Positions 49,830-59,678 of a DNA stretch of 64,000 nucleotides are shown here, piece by piece; position 1 is the stretch's first letter, and each line of letters opens with the position of its first letter. Both the position numbers and the translations under genes were made by a program. The notes below the pieces were generated by a model. That model ran no database searches. It was not told the origin of the DNA and saw only the letters and a list, made by a program, of their open reading frames with translations. This DNA comes from Tagaea sp. CACIAM 22H2 (GTDB lineage Bacteria; Pseudomonadota; Alphaproteobacteria; CACIAM-22H2), in contig PVXE01000007.1 of the NCBI GenBank assembly GCA_014444615.1, forward strand, positions 43,629 to 107,628, in the 5' to 3' direction.

Positions 49830-50807
49830 TCAGTCCGCCAGCGAGATGTTGGCCTCGGTGGCGACTTGCTTCCAGGTGTTCAATTCGTCGACGACGAGCT
49901 TCTTGAAGTCCTCGCCGCCCAGATATGCCGGCGTGTAACCGAGTTCGTTCAACCGCTTCACGATGGCCGGATCCTCGAGCATGCCGCGAATCTCGGTGCG
50001 CAGACGGTCGAGGATCGGCGCCGGCGTGTTTTTGGGCGTCATCATGCCGTAATAGACGGTCAGTTCGACGTTCACGCCCGCTTCCTTCAGCGTCGGCGTA
50101 TCGGGATAGAGCGGGTGGCGCGACGGCCCGGTCTGCGCGAGTGCGCGGATCTTGCCCGCTTGGACATGCGGCGCGCCGGTTGTCGGCGTCAGCCACAGCA
50201 TTTCGGTGTGGCCGCCGATCAGATCGGTCAGCGCCGGGCCGATCCCGTTGAACGGGATATGGGTCTGGCGCACGCCCGTGCGCATGCCGAACAGCACCGT
50301 GCCCATATGCGGGGCGCCGCCCACGCCCGACGAGCCGTAGCGCACGCGACCGGGCCGCTCCTTCGACAGCGCGATCAGTTCGGCGAGGTTGGTGGCGGGC
50401 ACCGAGGGATGCACCGCGACCACGAAAGGAACGTGGACGATGCGCGCGAGGAATTCGAAATCGTCCGGCACCTTATAGGGCACGGATTTGCGCACGGCGG
50501 GCAGCACGCTCATGCCGTCCGACGGCGACCACAACAGCGTGTAGCCGTCGGGCTTGGCGCGTGCGGCGCGGTCGAGGCCGATCGCCGAGCCGCCGCCGGC
50601 GACGTTCTCGACCACGACCTGCTGGCCCAAACGCTTGGTGAAATACTCGGCCGTCAACCGGCCCAGCAAATCGTTGCCCGCACCTGGCGCGAACGGAACG
50701 ATGATGGTGATCGGGCCAGCCTTGGGCCATTCCTGCGCGACCGCACCGGTCAAACCGGCCGCCGTGACGGCGATCGCGGCAAATGCCGCGGTGACAAAAC
50801 GTTTCAT
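49830..50807 (-). CDS. tctC: Tripartite tricarboxylate transporter substrate-binding protein (Bug family)
   Basis: The 325-residue secreted protein has a Sec signal (MKRFVTAAFAAIAVTAAGLTGAVAQ). The Bug/TctC core has ITIIVPFAPGAGNDLLGRL, VVENVAGGGSAIGLDRAARAKPDGYTLL and YGSSGVGGAPHMGTVLF. Bug proteins bind carboxylates such as citrate, aspartate or aromatic acids. GGGAGGAGC precedes the ATG. It is divergent from the NTF2-like/CoA-transferase genes, which may process the imported acid. Confidence 0.9.
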   Translation of the reverse strand: MKRFVTAAFAAIAVTAAGLTGAVAQEWPKAGPITIIVPFAPGAGNDLLGRLTAEYFTKRLGQQVVVENVAGGGSAIGLDRAARAKPDGYTLLWSPSDGMSVLPAVRKSVPYKVPDDFEFLARIVHVPFVVAVHPSVPATNLAELIALSKERPGRVRYGSSGVGGAPHMGTVLFGMRTGVRQTHIPFNGIGPALTDLIGGHTEMLWLTPTTGAPHVQAGKIRALAQTGPSRHPLYPDTPTLKEAGVNVELTVYYGMMTPKNTPAPILDRLRTEIRGMLEDPAIVKRLNELGYTPAYLGGEDFKKLVVDELNTWKQVATEANISLAD

Positions 50808-51076
50808 GATAGCTCCTCCCGGGATTTCTCCGCCCGCGTTGTTCCGTGGGGCGGCATACAAATTCACGTCGAGACTGCCGGCAGGCTAACACGCGAATTT
50901 TATTGGTCCCGTCAAACGTCCGTTGCGCGCTGCGCAAAGGAACGCCGTTTTGCCGCACCGCAACGACGCAATTTGGCGGGTACATGTTGCGCCGAATGCA
51001 AATCAGCTTGTCGCGACCGCCGTCGTGACGATCCGGTCCACACATGGCACTTCCGACCCGAATTACGGGAGGGACC

Positions 51077-51508
51077 ATGGACGGATCGGTACGGCGGGAA
51101 ATCGAAGCGGAATGCCGGGCGTTGCTTGCCGATTACGCTGTCGCGGTCGACCAGGGCGACGGCGCCGCGATGGCGGCGATGTTCGCAGCCGACGGCGTGC
51201 TGCGCCGGGGCGATACGGTGCTGACCGGCCCCGCTGGAATCCCAAAAATTATCGGCCAGCGGCCCGACGATCTGGTGATGCGCCATATGGTCACGACAGT
51301 CTCGGTCCAGGTGCGCGATCAAAACAGCGCGACGGCCTTGGCCTATTACATGGTCTACAATGCGCGCGGCGCGGCCCTGCCGCTGGCTATGGCGCAGCCC
51401 TTCAGCATCGGCGAATGGCATTGCGCGTTCGTCAACACGCCAGCCGGCTGGCGCCTGTCGTCGTTCGAGATCAAGCGCATCTTCGTGCGCGACGCGCCCA
51501 AAGCCTGA
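51077..51508 (+). CDS. SnoaL/NTF2-like fold protein
   Basis: The 143-residue protein follows the nuclear-transport-factor-2-like pattern: an N-terminal helix (ECRALLADYAVAVDQGDGAAMAAMFAADGVL) and then beta strands ending WRLSSFEIKRIFVR. Such proteins are isomerases, hydrolases or binding partners. The ATG at 51077 follows GGGAGGGACC; an ATG at 51044 is less likely. The CoA-transferase gene begins five bases after its stop. Function cannot be assigned. Confidence 0.75.
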   Translation: MDGSVRREIEAECRALLADYAVAVDQGDGAAMAAMFAADGVLRRGDTVLTGPAGIPKIIGQRPDDLVMRHMVTTVSVQVRDQNSATALAYYMVYNARGAALPLAMAQPFSIGEWHCAFVNTPAGWRLSSFEIKRIFVRDAPKA

Positions 51509-51512
51509 TCCG

Positions 51513-52673
51513 ATGATCCCGGGGCTTCTCGACGGTTTCCGCGTCATCGATCTGGGCAGCTTCATCACCGCACCCTTTGCGGCGATGCTGCTGGGCGATC
51601 TCGGCGCCGAGGTGATCAAGGTCGAACGCCCCGGCGGCGGCGATCCGTTCCGCAATTTCGAAAGCGGGCTCTACGGGCCGCAATTCAAGGCGTTCAACCG
51701 CAACAAAAAAAGTCTCGTGCTCGATCTGACGACCGAGGCCGATCGCAAGCTGCTGGCCGAGCTCGTTCGGCGTTCCGACGCGTTGATCGAGAATTACCGG
51801 CCCGGCGTGATGGCGCGCCTTGGTTTGGATGCGGGTGCCGCGACGGCGCTCAATCCGCGTCTCGTCTATTGCTCGATCACCGGATTCGGCCCCGATGGGC
51901 CGTCGGCGGGTATGGCGGCCTATGACACGGTGGCGCAAGCGGCGTCGGGCTATCTCAGCCTGTTCGTCTCGCCCGGCGACACGACGATCAAAGGCCCCGC
52001 CGCCGCCGACGCGGTGACCGGACTTTACGCCGCCTATGGCGTGCTGGGCGCGCTATTGTCGCGCGAGCGCACGGGGAAGGGCCGCATGCTCGACGTACCG
52101 ATGATGGCGGCCGTCGCGCATTTCGCCAGCGAGCCCTATCAGCATTACTTCACGCGTGGCGTTGTGCCCGCCCCGGTGCACCGTTCGCAGATCTCGCAAT
52201 CCTTCGCCTTCGCCTGCGCGGATGGCGCGCTGCTCGCCGTGCATCTGTCCTCGCCGGTTAAGTTTTGGGACGGGCTGATCGCCGCCACAGGCCGTGCGGA
52301 TCTGGCCGCCGATCCGCGTTTCGCCGGCCGCATGGACCGCGTCAACAATTATGCGGCGCTGGAAACCGAACTCGCCGCGACGTTTATCGCCAAGAAGCGC
52401 GGCGAATGGATCGAATTGCTAACCCGCCACGACGTGCCCCACGCCGCCGTGCTCTCGCTGGCCGAAGTCGTCGACGATCCCCAGGCGCGGCATATCGGCC
52501 TCGAGCAGCGCGCGACGCATCCGCTCGAAGGCGAGGTGCGTGGGATCCGCAATCCGATCGGTTTCGCCGGCGCGCCGGAAAGCTTCGCGCCGCCGCCAGT
52601 GTTGGGCGAGGACAGCGACGCGCTTCGCGCGTGGCTATCGGCGCCGGGCGATCAGCGCACGAAGCCGAAATAA
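51513..52673 (+). CDS. CaiB/BaiF (class III) CoA-transferase
   Basis: The 386-residue enzyme has the family start GFRVIDLGSFITAPFAAMLLGDLGAEVIKVERP, LIENYRPGVMARLGL and a likely catalytic Asp in AAYDTVAQAASGY. It transfers CoA between carboxylic acids. Next to the divergent tct operon it may activate the imported carboxylate (inference). Its last 22 bases overlap the 3' end of the TRAP permease gene on the opposite strand. Confidence 0.9.
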   Translation: MIPGLLDGFRVIDLGSFITAPFAAMLLGDLGAEVIKVERPGGGDPFRNFESGLYGPQFKAFNRNKKSLVLDLTTEADRKLLAELVRRSDALIENYRPGVMARLGLDAGAATALNPRLVYCSITGFGPDGPSAGMAAYDTVAQAASGYLSLFVSPGDTTIKGPAAADAVTGLYAAYGVLGALLSRERTGKGRMLDVPMMAAVAHFASEPYQHYFTRGVVPAPVHRSQISQSFAFACADGALLAVHLSSPVKFWDGLIAATGRADLAADPRFAGRMDRVNNYAALETELAATFIAKKRGEWIELLTRHDVPHAAVLSLAEVVDDPQARHIGLEQRATHPLEGEVRGIRNPIGFAGAPESFAPPPVLGEDSDALRAWLSAPGDQRTKPK

Positions 52674-53947
52674 GTCGGCAGCGCCAGCGACAGCCAGGGG
52701 ACGTAGGTGACGATCGCCAGCGTCACCAGCAGAATGCCGATGAACGGCCAGATTTCGGCCAGAATCTCGCGCACCGGGATCTTGTTCACGCCGCTGACCA
52801 CGAACAGCACCATGCCGTAAGGCGGCGCGATCAGGCCGATCGTCGCGTTGAAGGTGACGACCAGACCGAAATGGATCGGGTCGATGCCCAATGCCTGGAC
52901 CGTGGGCATCAGGAGCGGGATGACGACCAGGATCATCGCGGCTTCGTCCATCACGCTCGCCAGCAACAGGAACAGGATATTGACCGCGAACAGGAACATG
53001 TTCGCGGAAATGTCCTTGCCGTCGAGGAAGGCGGCGATCGCCATGGGGATGCGCTCGACCGTCAGGATGTAGCTGAATACGAAGGCGCCGAAAAACACGC
53101 AGGCGACCGTCGCGGTGATGCGCGCGGAATCGACCAGCGCGTCGACGATCTCCTTCAAGCCGAGCATCCGGTAGATCAGCCCGGCCAGGATCAGCGCATA
53201 GGCGCAGGCGACGGCGGCGGCTTCGGTCGGCGTGAATACGCCGGTATAGATGCCGCCCAACATGACCACGGGCATCAGCAGCGGCAGGATCGACCGGCGT
53301 ACGATGCGGAAGATCTCCGCGGCCGGCGGGCGCTCGATGGTGGGGTAGTTGCGCCGTCGTGCGATCCACGCGACCAGTATCATCATCATGCCGGCCATCA
53401 GGATGCCCGGCAGAACGCCGGCCATGAACAAGCCGCCGACGGAGGTCGAACTCGCTAGCGCGTAAAGCACCATCAGGATCGACGGCGGGAAGATCGGCCC
53501 GATCGTCGCCGAGGCCGAGGTGACGGCCGCCGCGAAGCCGCGCGAATAGGCGCCGCTGCCTGTCATCATGCGGATCAGCATGCGGCCGACGCCCGCCGCG
53601 TCGGCGGTGGCCGAGCCGCTCATCGACGAGAAGATGAGGGCGGTCAGGACGTTAACCTGGGCCAGACCGCCCCGATGCCGCCCGACCAGCACGATACACA
53701 GCTGCAAAAGGCGCTCGGTGATGCCGCCGTCGTTCATCAATCGCGCGGCCAGCACGAAGAGCGGTACAGCCAGCAGCATGAACGACGCGAACAATCCGTG
53801 CAGGATCAGCTCGCCCGCCTGGCTGGGGTCCTGTCCGCTCAGGATGAAATAGAGGATGCCGGATCCGAACAGCGACAGGCCGACGGGAAAGCCCATCACA
53901 GTGGTGATGGCGAGGGCGACCAGCATCCAAATCAACGCGTCGGACAT
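52652..53947 (-). CDS. dctM: TRAP transporter large permease (DctM)
   Basis: The 431-residue membrane protein has about 12 helices. Conserved features are GFPVGLSLFGSGILYF, LFVLAARLMNDGG, SSMSGSATADAAGVGRMLI and TSASATIGPIFPPSI, all typical of DctM. It is the ion-coupled translocation subunit. It lies one base downstream of the small permease gene and is last in the order dctP-dctQ-dctM. Confidence 0.92.
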   Translation of the reverse strand: MSDALIWMLVALAITTVMGFPVGLSLFGSGILYFILSGQDPSQAGELILHGLFASFMLLAVPLFVLAARLMNDGGITERLLQLCIVLVGRHRGGLAQVNVLTALIFSSMSGSATADAAGVGRMLIRMMTGSGAYSRGFAAAVTSASATIGPIFPPSILMVLYALASSTSVGGLFMAGVLPGILMAGMMMILVAWIARRRNYPTIERPPAAEIFRIVRRSILPLLMPVVMLGGIYTGVFTPTEAAAVACAYALILAGLIYRMLGLKEIVDALVDSARITATVACVFFGAFVFSYILTVERIPMAIAAFLDGKDISANMFLFAVNILFLLLASVMDEAAMILVVIPLLMPTVQALGIDPIHFGLVVTFNATIGLIAPPYGMVLFVVSGVNKIPVREILAEIWPFIGILLVTLAIVTYVPWLSLALPTYFGFVR

Positions 53948-53948
53948 G

Positions 53949-54434
53949 TCAGAGATTTTCCCGCCAGTCGCGGCCCAGCAGGCTCAGGATCGCAACGGCA
54001 ATCTTGATGGGGAACACGGCGAAGAAGATGAAATAGGGGAAGAAGGCGATCTGGTAGGAGATCGCAAGCGACGCGGTTTTCTCGAACTCCAGGAACTGGA
54101 AATATTCCCAGGTCGCGCGCATCGCCCAAGCGAAGATACCGAGATAGACGAGATTGACCAGGATCGAGACCGCGCGGCGCCCTTGTTCGGGTAGCGCGTT
54201 GTAGAACACGTCGAAGCGGATATGCTCGCGCAGCGAAATCGTGGTGCCCGCGAGCCAGAAGACGAACCAGATGAAGGCGATCATCGCCAGTTCCTGGGAC
54301 GTCGAAAGCGGCGAGCGCAGCGCGTAGCGCATCACGGTCTGCGCCAGCAGCGCCGCAAAAACCACGAATAGGGCGGCGCCCGCGGCCCAATCGGCCGCAA
54401 GCGCCGCCTTTCGCATCAAACGCGCGAAACTCAC
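53949..54434 (-). CDS. dctQ: TRAP transporter small permease (DctQ)
   Basis: The protein has about 161 residues and four helices, with the DctQ features QELAMIAFIWFVFWLAGTTISLREHIRFDVFYNALP. I place the start at the GTG at 54434 that overlaps the upstream stop (GTGA). An ATG at 54413 is an alternative that would remove seven residues. It links the binding protein to DctM. Confidence 0.88.
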   Translation of the reverse strand: MSFARLMRKAALAADWAAGAALFVVFAALLAQTVMRYALRSPLSTSQELAMIAFIWFVFWLAGTTISLREHIRFDVFYNALPEQGRRAVSILVNLVYLGIFAWAMRATWEYFQFLEFEKTASLAISYQIAFFPYFIFFAVFPIKIAVAILSLLGRDWRENL

Positions 54435-55450
54435 TTGATCCGGCAATCCGGATCGGACGGCATCGCCGCGATTTGGTCGTAGAGCCCGGCGGGCCAGCTT
54501 TGCGCGAACTTCGACGCGAGATACTTCTCGCGCATATGCGCGCGGAAGGGCGTCACGTCGGGCGTCGTCACCGTCATGCCGTCCTTGGTCAATTCGGCGA
54601 CGGCGTTGGCTTCGGCGCGCTTGCGGTTGGCGATCGTGAAATCCGACGCGGCGTTCGCCGCTTCGCGCACGACCTGCTTTTCCTGGTCGTTGAGCGAGTC
54701 CCAGAAGCGCTTGGAAACCGCGATCAGATCGACGCCCAGCAGATGGTTGGTCTGCACGAGCTGCTCGGTTACTTCGTTGAACTTCGTCGACTTCATCGCG
54801 GTCGAGAAGCCCGCGAAGGCATCGACCGTGCCGGTCTGCAGCGCCAGATACAATTCGCCGAACGCGATCGGCGTGGGCTTGGCGCCCAAAGCCTCGGCCA
54901 GAAACTGGAACGCCTCGTTACCGACTTCGCGCATCGTGATGTTGGAGAGGTCGGCCGGCGTGCGCACGTCCTTCTTCTTGCGCAGCACCAGCGTGCGGTA
55001 GCCGATCAGCGCCTGGTTCAGCGTGACGATGTTCATCTTCGATTCGATGTCGGCGCGCACCTTGCGGCCGAATTCGGAGTTGAGGATGACGCAGTGGTGT
55101 TCGACGTCGCGCACCAGATAGCCGGCCGTCAGGATCGACGCTTCGGGCACGCGCGGCGACACGTCGAACATGTTGACGAAGCCGATATCCAGATTGCCGC
55201 GCTGCATGGCGGGGATCTGTTGCGACTGCGGGAACAGCGAGCTGTTCCCGTGAATGGCAATATCGAAGCGGCCGGGTAGCGAGCGTTTCATGTAGTCGGC
55301 CATGATGTACATCGACTGGCCGAGGATATCGGCGTCGGGCACGACATAGGCGATGTTGACCTTCTGCGGTTGCTGCGCGGTAGCGATCCCGCAGCCCAAC
55401 GCCAAGGCGGCGCCCGCCCCGAGCAGTGATTTCAAAATCGAATTCATCAT
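54431..55450 (-). CDS. dctP: TRAP transporter solute-binding protein (DctP)
   Basis: The 339-residue secreted protein has a Sec signal (residues 1-25, ending GIATAQ). The DctP family region includes LRTPADLS-like 'VRTPADLSNITMREVGNEAFQFLAEALGAKPTPIAFGELYLALQTGTVDAF', where ligands are bound via a conserved Arg. GGGAGGAAC precedes the tandem ATGs at 55450/55447. It is downstream of the aldo/keto reductase gene by 31 bases. Ligand is probably an organic or sugar acid. Confidence 0.9.
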   Translation of the reverse strand: MMNSILKSLLGAGAALALGCGIATAQQPQKVNIAYVVPDADILGQSMYIMADYMKRSLPGRFDIAIHGNSSLFPQSQQIPAMQRGNLDIGFVNMFDVSPRVPEASILTAGYLVRDVEHHCVILNSEFGRKVRADIESKMNIVTLNQALIGYRTLVLRKKKDVRTPADLSNITMREVGNEAFQFLAEALGAKPTPIAFGELYLALQTGTVDAFAGFSTAMKSTKFNEVTEQLVQTNHLLGVDLIAVSKRFWDSLNDQEKQVVREAANAASDFTIANRKRAEANAVAELTKDGMTVTTPDVTPFRAHMREKYLASKFAQSWPAGLYDQIAAMPSDPDCRIK

Positions 55451-55481
55451 AGAAGTTCCTCCCGGTTTGATTGGTTATCGA

Positions 55482-56333
55482 TCAGACGATGGCGGCGGGT
55501 TCGGCCCATGGCTGATCCCACACGACCGGTGCCCAATCTGGACTGACGAGACGCTTGCCGCCGCGCAAGCTTCCGATACGCGCCATTTCGCCGGCGTCGA
55601 GCGCGAAATCGAAGATCTCGAAGTTCGCTTTGATGCGCGGATGCTGGCCGGATTTCGGTATCGCAAGTACGCCGCGCTGCTGGATTAGCCAGCGCAAGGT
55701 GACCTGCGCGACCGTCTTGCCGTATTTGGCGCCAATCGCGGTCAGTACCGGATCGCCTTCGATGGCACCACGCGCCAGTGGAATGCAGGCGGTCAGCAGC
55801 ATTCCGGTTTTGCGCAGTTCGGCCAGGACGGCCGATTGGTCGAGATAGGGGTGGTACTCGACCTGGTTGCCGAACAGTGGGGCGCCGAACGCGGCGATAG
55901 CCTCGCGCATCACGGCGACGGGGAAGTTGCTCATGCCGACCTGGCGCGCCCAGCCTTTTTCCTGCACGGCGCGCAGCGCCTTCATCACGTCGGCGATCGG
56001 GAAGGTCGGGCTCGGCCAATGCGGCATGATTAGATCGACGTAATCGAGCCCCAGCCGATCCAGGCTTTCGCGCATCCGCGCTTCGATTTTGTCGGGCTCG
56101 AGTTCGAGATAGCGGATTTTGGTCGCGACGAAGAGTTCGCTGCGCTTCAAGCCCGATGCCGCGATGGCTTGGCCGACTTCGACTTCGTTCTCGTAGCGCG
56201 AGGCGGTGTCGATGCTGCGATATCCCACGTCGATCGCATAGCGCACGGCGTCGCGGCCCGAATCGCCGCGCAAATGCCAAGTGCCGAAACCGAGGACCGG
56301 CACGCGCGCGCCGTTGATCGTTTGATAAAGCAT
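55482..56333 (-). CDS. Aldo/keto reductase
   Basis: The 283-residue NADPH-dependent TIM barrel has the catalytic tetrad Asp (SIDTA), Tyr (SRYENE), Lys (VATKI) and His (LIMPHWPSP). The C-terminal IPKSGQHPRIKANFEIFDF segment binds cofactor. It lies directly upstream of the TRAP genes on the same strand, suggesting reduction of the imported carbonyl compound. Confidence 0.88.
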   Translation of the reverse strand: MLYQTINGARVPVLGFGTWHLRGDSGRDAVRYAIDVGYRSIDTASRYENEVEVGQAIAASGLKRSELFVATKIRYLELEPDKIEARMRESLDRLGLDYVDLIMPHWPSPTFPIADVMKALRAVQEKGWARQVGMSNFPVAVMREAIAAFGAPLFGNQVEYHPYLDQSAVLAELRKTGMLLTACIPLARGAIEGDPVLTAIGAKYGKTVAQVTLRWLIQQRGVLAIPKSGQHPRIKANFEIFDFALDAGEMARIGSLRGGKRLVSPDWAPVVWDQPWAEPAAIV

Positions 56334-56450
56334 GTAAGGCGTACCACTCCCGTTGAATCGGCGATTGCGCGCGATGCTAGACCGCGCTCAACCGACGCTG
56401 AACGGACAGGAGTCGAACGCCATCTTCTCCGCCGGTGAAAACAACTGGGG

Positions 56451-57575
56451 CTAGAGACGTTGGCGGATGCCGGTATCCGACGCGGTTTGCACCGCCGCAA
56501 GAAGGCGATGGGTTTTCGCCGCATCCGCGAAATCGGGGGCGGGGGCGCCGCCGCCGTCGAGCGCCTCGAGCAGGCGTAAATAGAGTTGCGCGGTATAGAA
56601 GGGCGGGCCGGTCAGGGTTTCCGGCAGGCGCGGATCGCGCGTTTCAACCGCAACCGGCTCGAACGGCTTCTTGCGCCGCCGCGCGATCGAAACGTCGAGT
56701 TCGACGCGCTGGATGCCGACCGGCGCCACGCCGACCGGCGGGCGGGTGATGGCGACGATATCCCCATCGGTGCCGTTGATTTCGAAACGCACGCCGGTCG
56801 GGTTGGCTATATCGGCCTTTACGTGGACCGATGCGACCGCGCCGTTCGCCAGACGGCCGCTGACCAGCATTTGGTCGGGGGCGGTGACGTCCACGATCTC
56901 GCCGGTCTCGACGATCTCGCATTTCGTGTGCTGCGTCGTCACCACGGCCGCGAGATCGACGAAGGGCCCGACGCAATGGCAGAACGAGTCGAGCGAATGC
57001 CCGCCGGGCACGGTCAGGCCCGTGGCGCCGCTTTCGCGCTTGGTGCGATAGGCTTCGGCCGCCGGCAGACGCGGCCCCCAATTATTGAGCGAGGAAATCA
57101 GCGTCGTCGAAATCACCTGGCCGATGGCGCCGCTCGCGACCAAATCGCGGATGGCGTTGAGGTAGGGCGAGGCGCGGCCCTGCAAACCCACGATCGCCTT
57201 CACGCCGCGCTTGGCGGCGGCATCGCGGATTTCTTCGGCCTCGCTGGTCGTCAAGGCGAGCGGCCATTCGCAGAATAGATGCTTGCCGGCGGCGATAGCG
57301 CCAAGCGCGATTTCGCGGTGATGCGCGACCTTGACGCAGATCGCGACGATATCGACCGCCGGATCGGCGACCAATTCGCGCCAATCGCCATAAGCGCGCT
57401 TGGCGCCGAATTTCTCGGCGGCGAGCGTGGCGGTTTCCAGGCGCGTCGTCGCGACGGCGGCGAGGTCGTAACGCGCCAGGGCGCGCAACGCCGGCAAATG
57501 CGCCGCCAAGGCCCAGCCACGCTCGGGGCTCGCCCCCACCACGCCCACGCCGTAAATCCGCTCGCCTTGCGCCAT
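56451..57575 (-). CDS. Gfo/Idh/MocA-family protein, Gal80-like, without the catalytic lysine
   Basis: The 374-residue protein has a Rossmann start VGVVGASPERGWALAAHLPAL resembling Gal80-type members. At the usual CEKP catalytic motif it reads CEWPL (Glu103, Trp104), so the conserved Lys is missing, as in Gal80-like proteins. It may be a sensor or a divergent dehydrogenase. It is on the same strand as, and 117 bases upstream of, the aldo/keto reductase/TRAP genes, and could act on or sense the same ligand. Confidence 0.82.
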   Translation of the reverse strand: MAQGERIYGVGVVGASPERGWALAAHLPALRALARYDLAAVATTRLETATLAAEKFGAKRAYGDWRELVADPAVDIVAICVKVAHHREIALGAIAAGKHLFCEWPLALTTSEAEEIRDAAAKRGVKAIVGLQGRASPYLNAIRDLVASGAIGQVISTTLISSLNNWGPRLPAAEAYRTKRESGATGLTVPGGHSLDSFCHCVGPFVDLAAVVTTQHTKCEIVETGEIVDVTAPDQMLVSGRLANGAVASVHVKADIANPTGVRFEINGTDGDIVAITRPPVGVAPVGIQRVELDVSIARRRKKPFEPVAVETRDPRLPETLTGPPFYTAQLYLRLLEALDGGGAPAPDFADAAKTHRLLAAVQTASDTGIRQRL

Positions 57576-57719
57576 GTCACCCGTCTTTCGTCCGTTGTAC
57601 GCCCGCGAGTGTAGCAACGTCGCGGGGGCCGGATCGTTTCGGCGGGCGGGAAGCTGCCTGTTCGCGCGCGCAAGCCAGCGCCAGCCTATACTCGCATTCC
57701 GATCATCGCCGAGGCGCCA

Positions 57720-58883
57720 ATGGGCTTGAAGAAAATCGAAGAATTGCTGAATGAAGCGGTCGCGACCAACGCGGCTTCGGGAATCGTCGCGGGGATCACC
57801 ACGCGCGAGGGCACTGTTTTACGTTCGGCCGCGGGGAAGGTCGCCGCCGGCGGCGACGCGGCGATGACCCCGGACAATATTTTCTGGATCGCCTCGATGA
57901 CCAAAGCGATCACCTCGATCGCGGCGATGGGGCTGGTCGAAAAGGGCGTCGTGCGCACCGACGAACCGATCGCGCGCATCCTGCCGGAACTCGCCAATCC
58001 GCAAGTGCTCGAAGGCTTCGACGCTTCGGGAAAGCCCAAGCTGCGCCCCGCGCGCGGCGCCATCACGCTGGGCCAGTTGCTGTCCCACTCGTCGGGTTTT
58101 CCCGAACATGTCTGGCACGCCGATACGCTGCGCTACCTCACCGCGAGCGGCACGCCGCCGACCAGCACGGCCAAGCGCGCCGCGCTGAACCTGCCTTTGG
58201 TCGGCGATCCGGGCACGGTCTGGCAATACGGCATCAGCCACGACTGGGTTGGGCAGTTCATCGAACGCGTCAGCGGTCAAACGATCGACGCCTATCTGCG
58301 CGATCATGTCTTCGCGCCGCTGGGCATGTCGGATTCGGGCTACGAATTGACGCAAGTCCAGCAGGCACGGATGGCGACCGCGCATCGGCGCGAAGCCGAC
58401 GGGCGTTTGACGCCGTTCCAGCGTTCGCCTGTCCAAGGCCGCGAGTATTGGCCGGGCGGCGGCAGCCTTAACTCGACGCTCGACGACTATCTCGCCTTCG
58501 CGCGGATGATCCTCAACGAGGGCCGCGTCGGCGACCGGCAATTCCTGAAGCCGGAAACGGTGCGCCGCCTGCCGGAGAATCAGACCGGCACGCTGCCGGT
58601 GTCGAAGCTCGATCCGGCCTTGCCGGAATTGTCGAACGCCGCCGATTTCCTGCCCGGTATTCGCAAGGGCTGGGGGCTCGGCTTCATGGTGAATTTCGAG
58701 GACGTGCCGGGGGCCCGCAAGGCGGGCAGCCTCGCCTGGGCCGGGCTCAGTAATTGCTATTACTGGATCGATCCGGCCAGCGGCGTGGCGGGCGTGCTGC
58801 TGACCCAGATCCTGCCCTTCGCCGATAAGCAGGTGCTGGACGTGTTCGACCGGTTCGAACGCGCGGTCTACGCCGCGCGCTGA
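57720..58883 (+). CDS. Serine hydrolase, class C beta-lactamase/EstB-like
   Basis: The 387-residue protein has the penicillin-binding-like motifs Ser59-Met-Thr-Lys62 (SxxK), LLSHSSGFPEH, Tyr170-Gly-Ile-Ser (YxS-type) and a late WAGLSNCYYWIDP block. There is no signal peptide, and it resembles cytosolic EstB-type esterases more than beta-lactamases. It is convergent with the SDR gene 12 bases away. Substrate unknown. Confidence 0.85.
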   Translation: MGLKKIEELLNEAVATNAASGIVAGITTREGTVLRSAAGKVAAGGDAAMTPDNIFWIASMTKAITSIAAMGLVEKGVVRTDEPIARILPELANPQVLEGFDASGKPKLRPARGAITLGQLLSHSSGFPEHVWHADTLRYLTASGTPPTSTAKRAALNLPLVGDPGTVWQYGISHDWVGQFIERVSGQTIDAYLRDHVFAPLGMSDSGYELTQVQQARMATAHRREADGRLTPFQRSPVQGREYWPGGGSLNSTLDDYLAFARMILNEGRVGDRQFLKPETVRRLPENQTGTLPVSKLDPALPELSNAADFLPGIRKGWGLGFMVNFEDVPGARKAGSLAWAGLSNCYYWIDPASGVAGVLLTQILPFADKQVLDVFDRFERAVYAAR

Positions 58884-58895
58884 ACCGGTCCTGCA

Positions 58896-59642
58896 TTAGT
58901 AGGTCGCGCGGCCGCCCGAGATATCGAACGTGGCGCCGGTCGAGAACGACACGTCCTCCGACGCCAGCCACGTGATCATCGCGGCGACTTCCTCGGGCAA
59001 GCCCGCGCGGCCCATGGGAACGCGCGACACCCACAGCTTCTTCATCTCCTCCGGCATGTCGTGGAAGAGATTCTTGGTCGCGATGATCGCCGGGGCGACC
59101 GCGTTGACGCGGATATTGGTCGCCGCGAGTTCCTTGCCCAGCGATTTGGTGAAGGAATGCACCGCCGCCTTCGAGGCCGAATAGCCCGAGGAGAACGGAT
59201 TGCCTTCCTTGCCCGAGACCGAGCCCAGATTGACGATGCGGCCGTAATTGGCCTTCTGCATATGCGGCACGACTTCGCGGCTGCACAGGAAGGTGCCGGT
59301 CATGTTGACGTCGAACATCTTGCGCCACAGGGCCAGCGAATAGTCGACGACCAGCGTGCGCGGGTTGGTCACACCCGCGCCGTTCACCAGAATGTCGATC
59401 TTGCCGTGACGGCGGATCACTTCCGCCACGCCCGCCTTGACCGAGTCCTCGTCCGTCACGTCGACGCGGATGCCCGTGGCGCCGGGCGCCTTGGCGACGG
59501 CTTCGTCGATGGTCTTTTGATCGAGATCCCAGATCACGACCGTGGCGCCGGAAGCGATGAAACGCTCGACGGTGGCGAAGCCGATGCCGCCCGAGCCCCC
59601 CGTGATGATGGCGATACGGTTCTTCAGATCGATCTGGTTCAT
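58896..59642 (-). CDS. Short-chain dehydrogenase/reductase
   Basis: The 248-residue SDR has TGGSGGIG (14-21), the complete catalytic set Ser141, Tyr154 and Lys158 (YSASK), and a final STGATFDISGGRATY. It is the last gene of the operon that begins with the binding protein at 63514. It probably oxidises or reduces the compound imported by the PotABCD-like transporter. Confidence 0.88.
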   Translation of the reverse strand: MNQIDLKNRIAIITGGSGGIGFATVERFIASGATVVIWDLDQKTIDEAVAKAPGATGIRVDVTDEDSVKAGVAEVIRRHGKIDILVNGAGVTNPRTLVVDYSLALWRKMFDVNMTGTFLCSREVVPHMQKANYGRIVNLGSVSGKEGNPFSSGYSASKAAVHSFTKSLGKELAATNIRVNAVAPAIIATKNLFHDMPEEMKKLWVSRVPMGRAGLPEEVAAMITWLASEDVSFSTGATFDISGGRATY

Positions 59643-59678
59643 GGCGCGTGTTTGTCCGATTGTTGAGGTTGTCGAATG

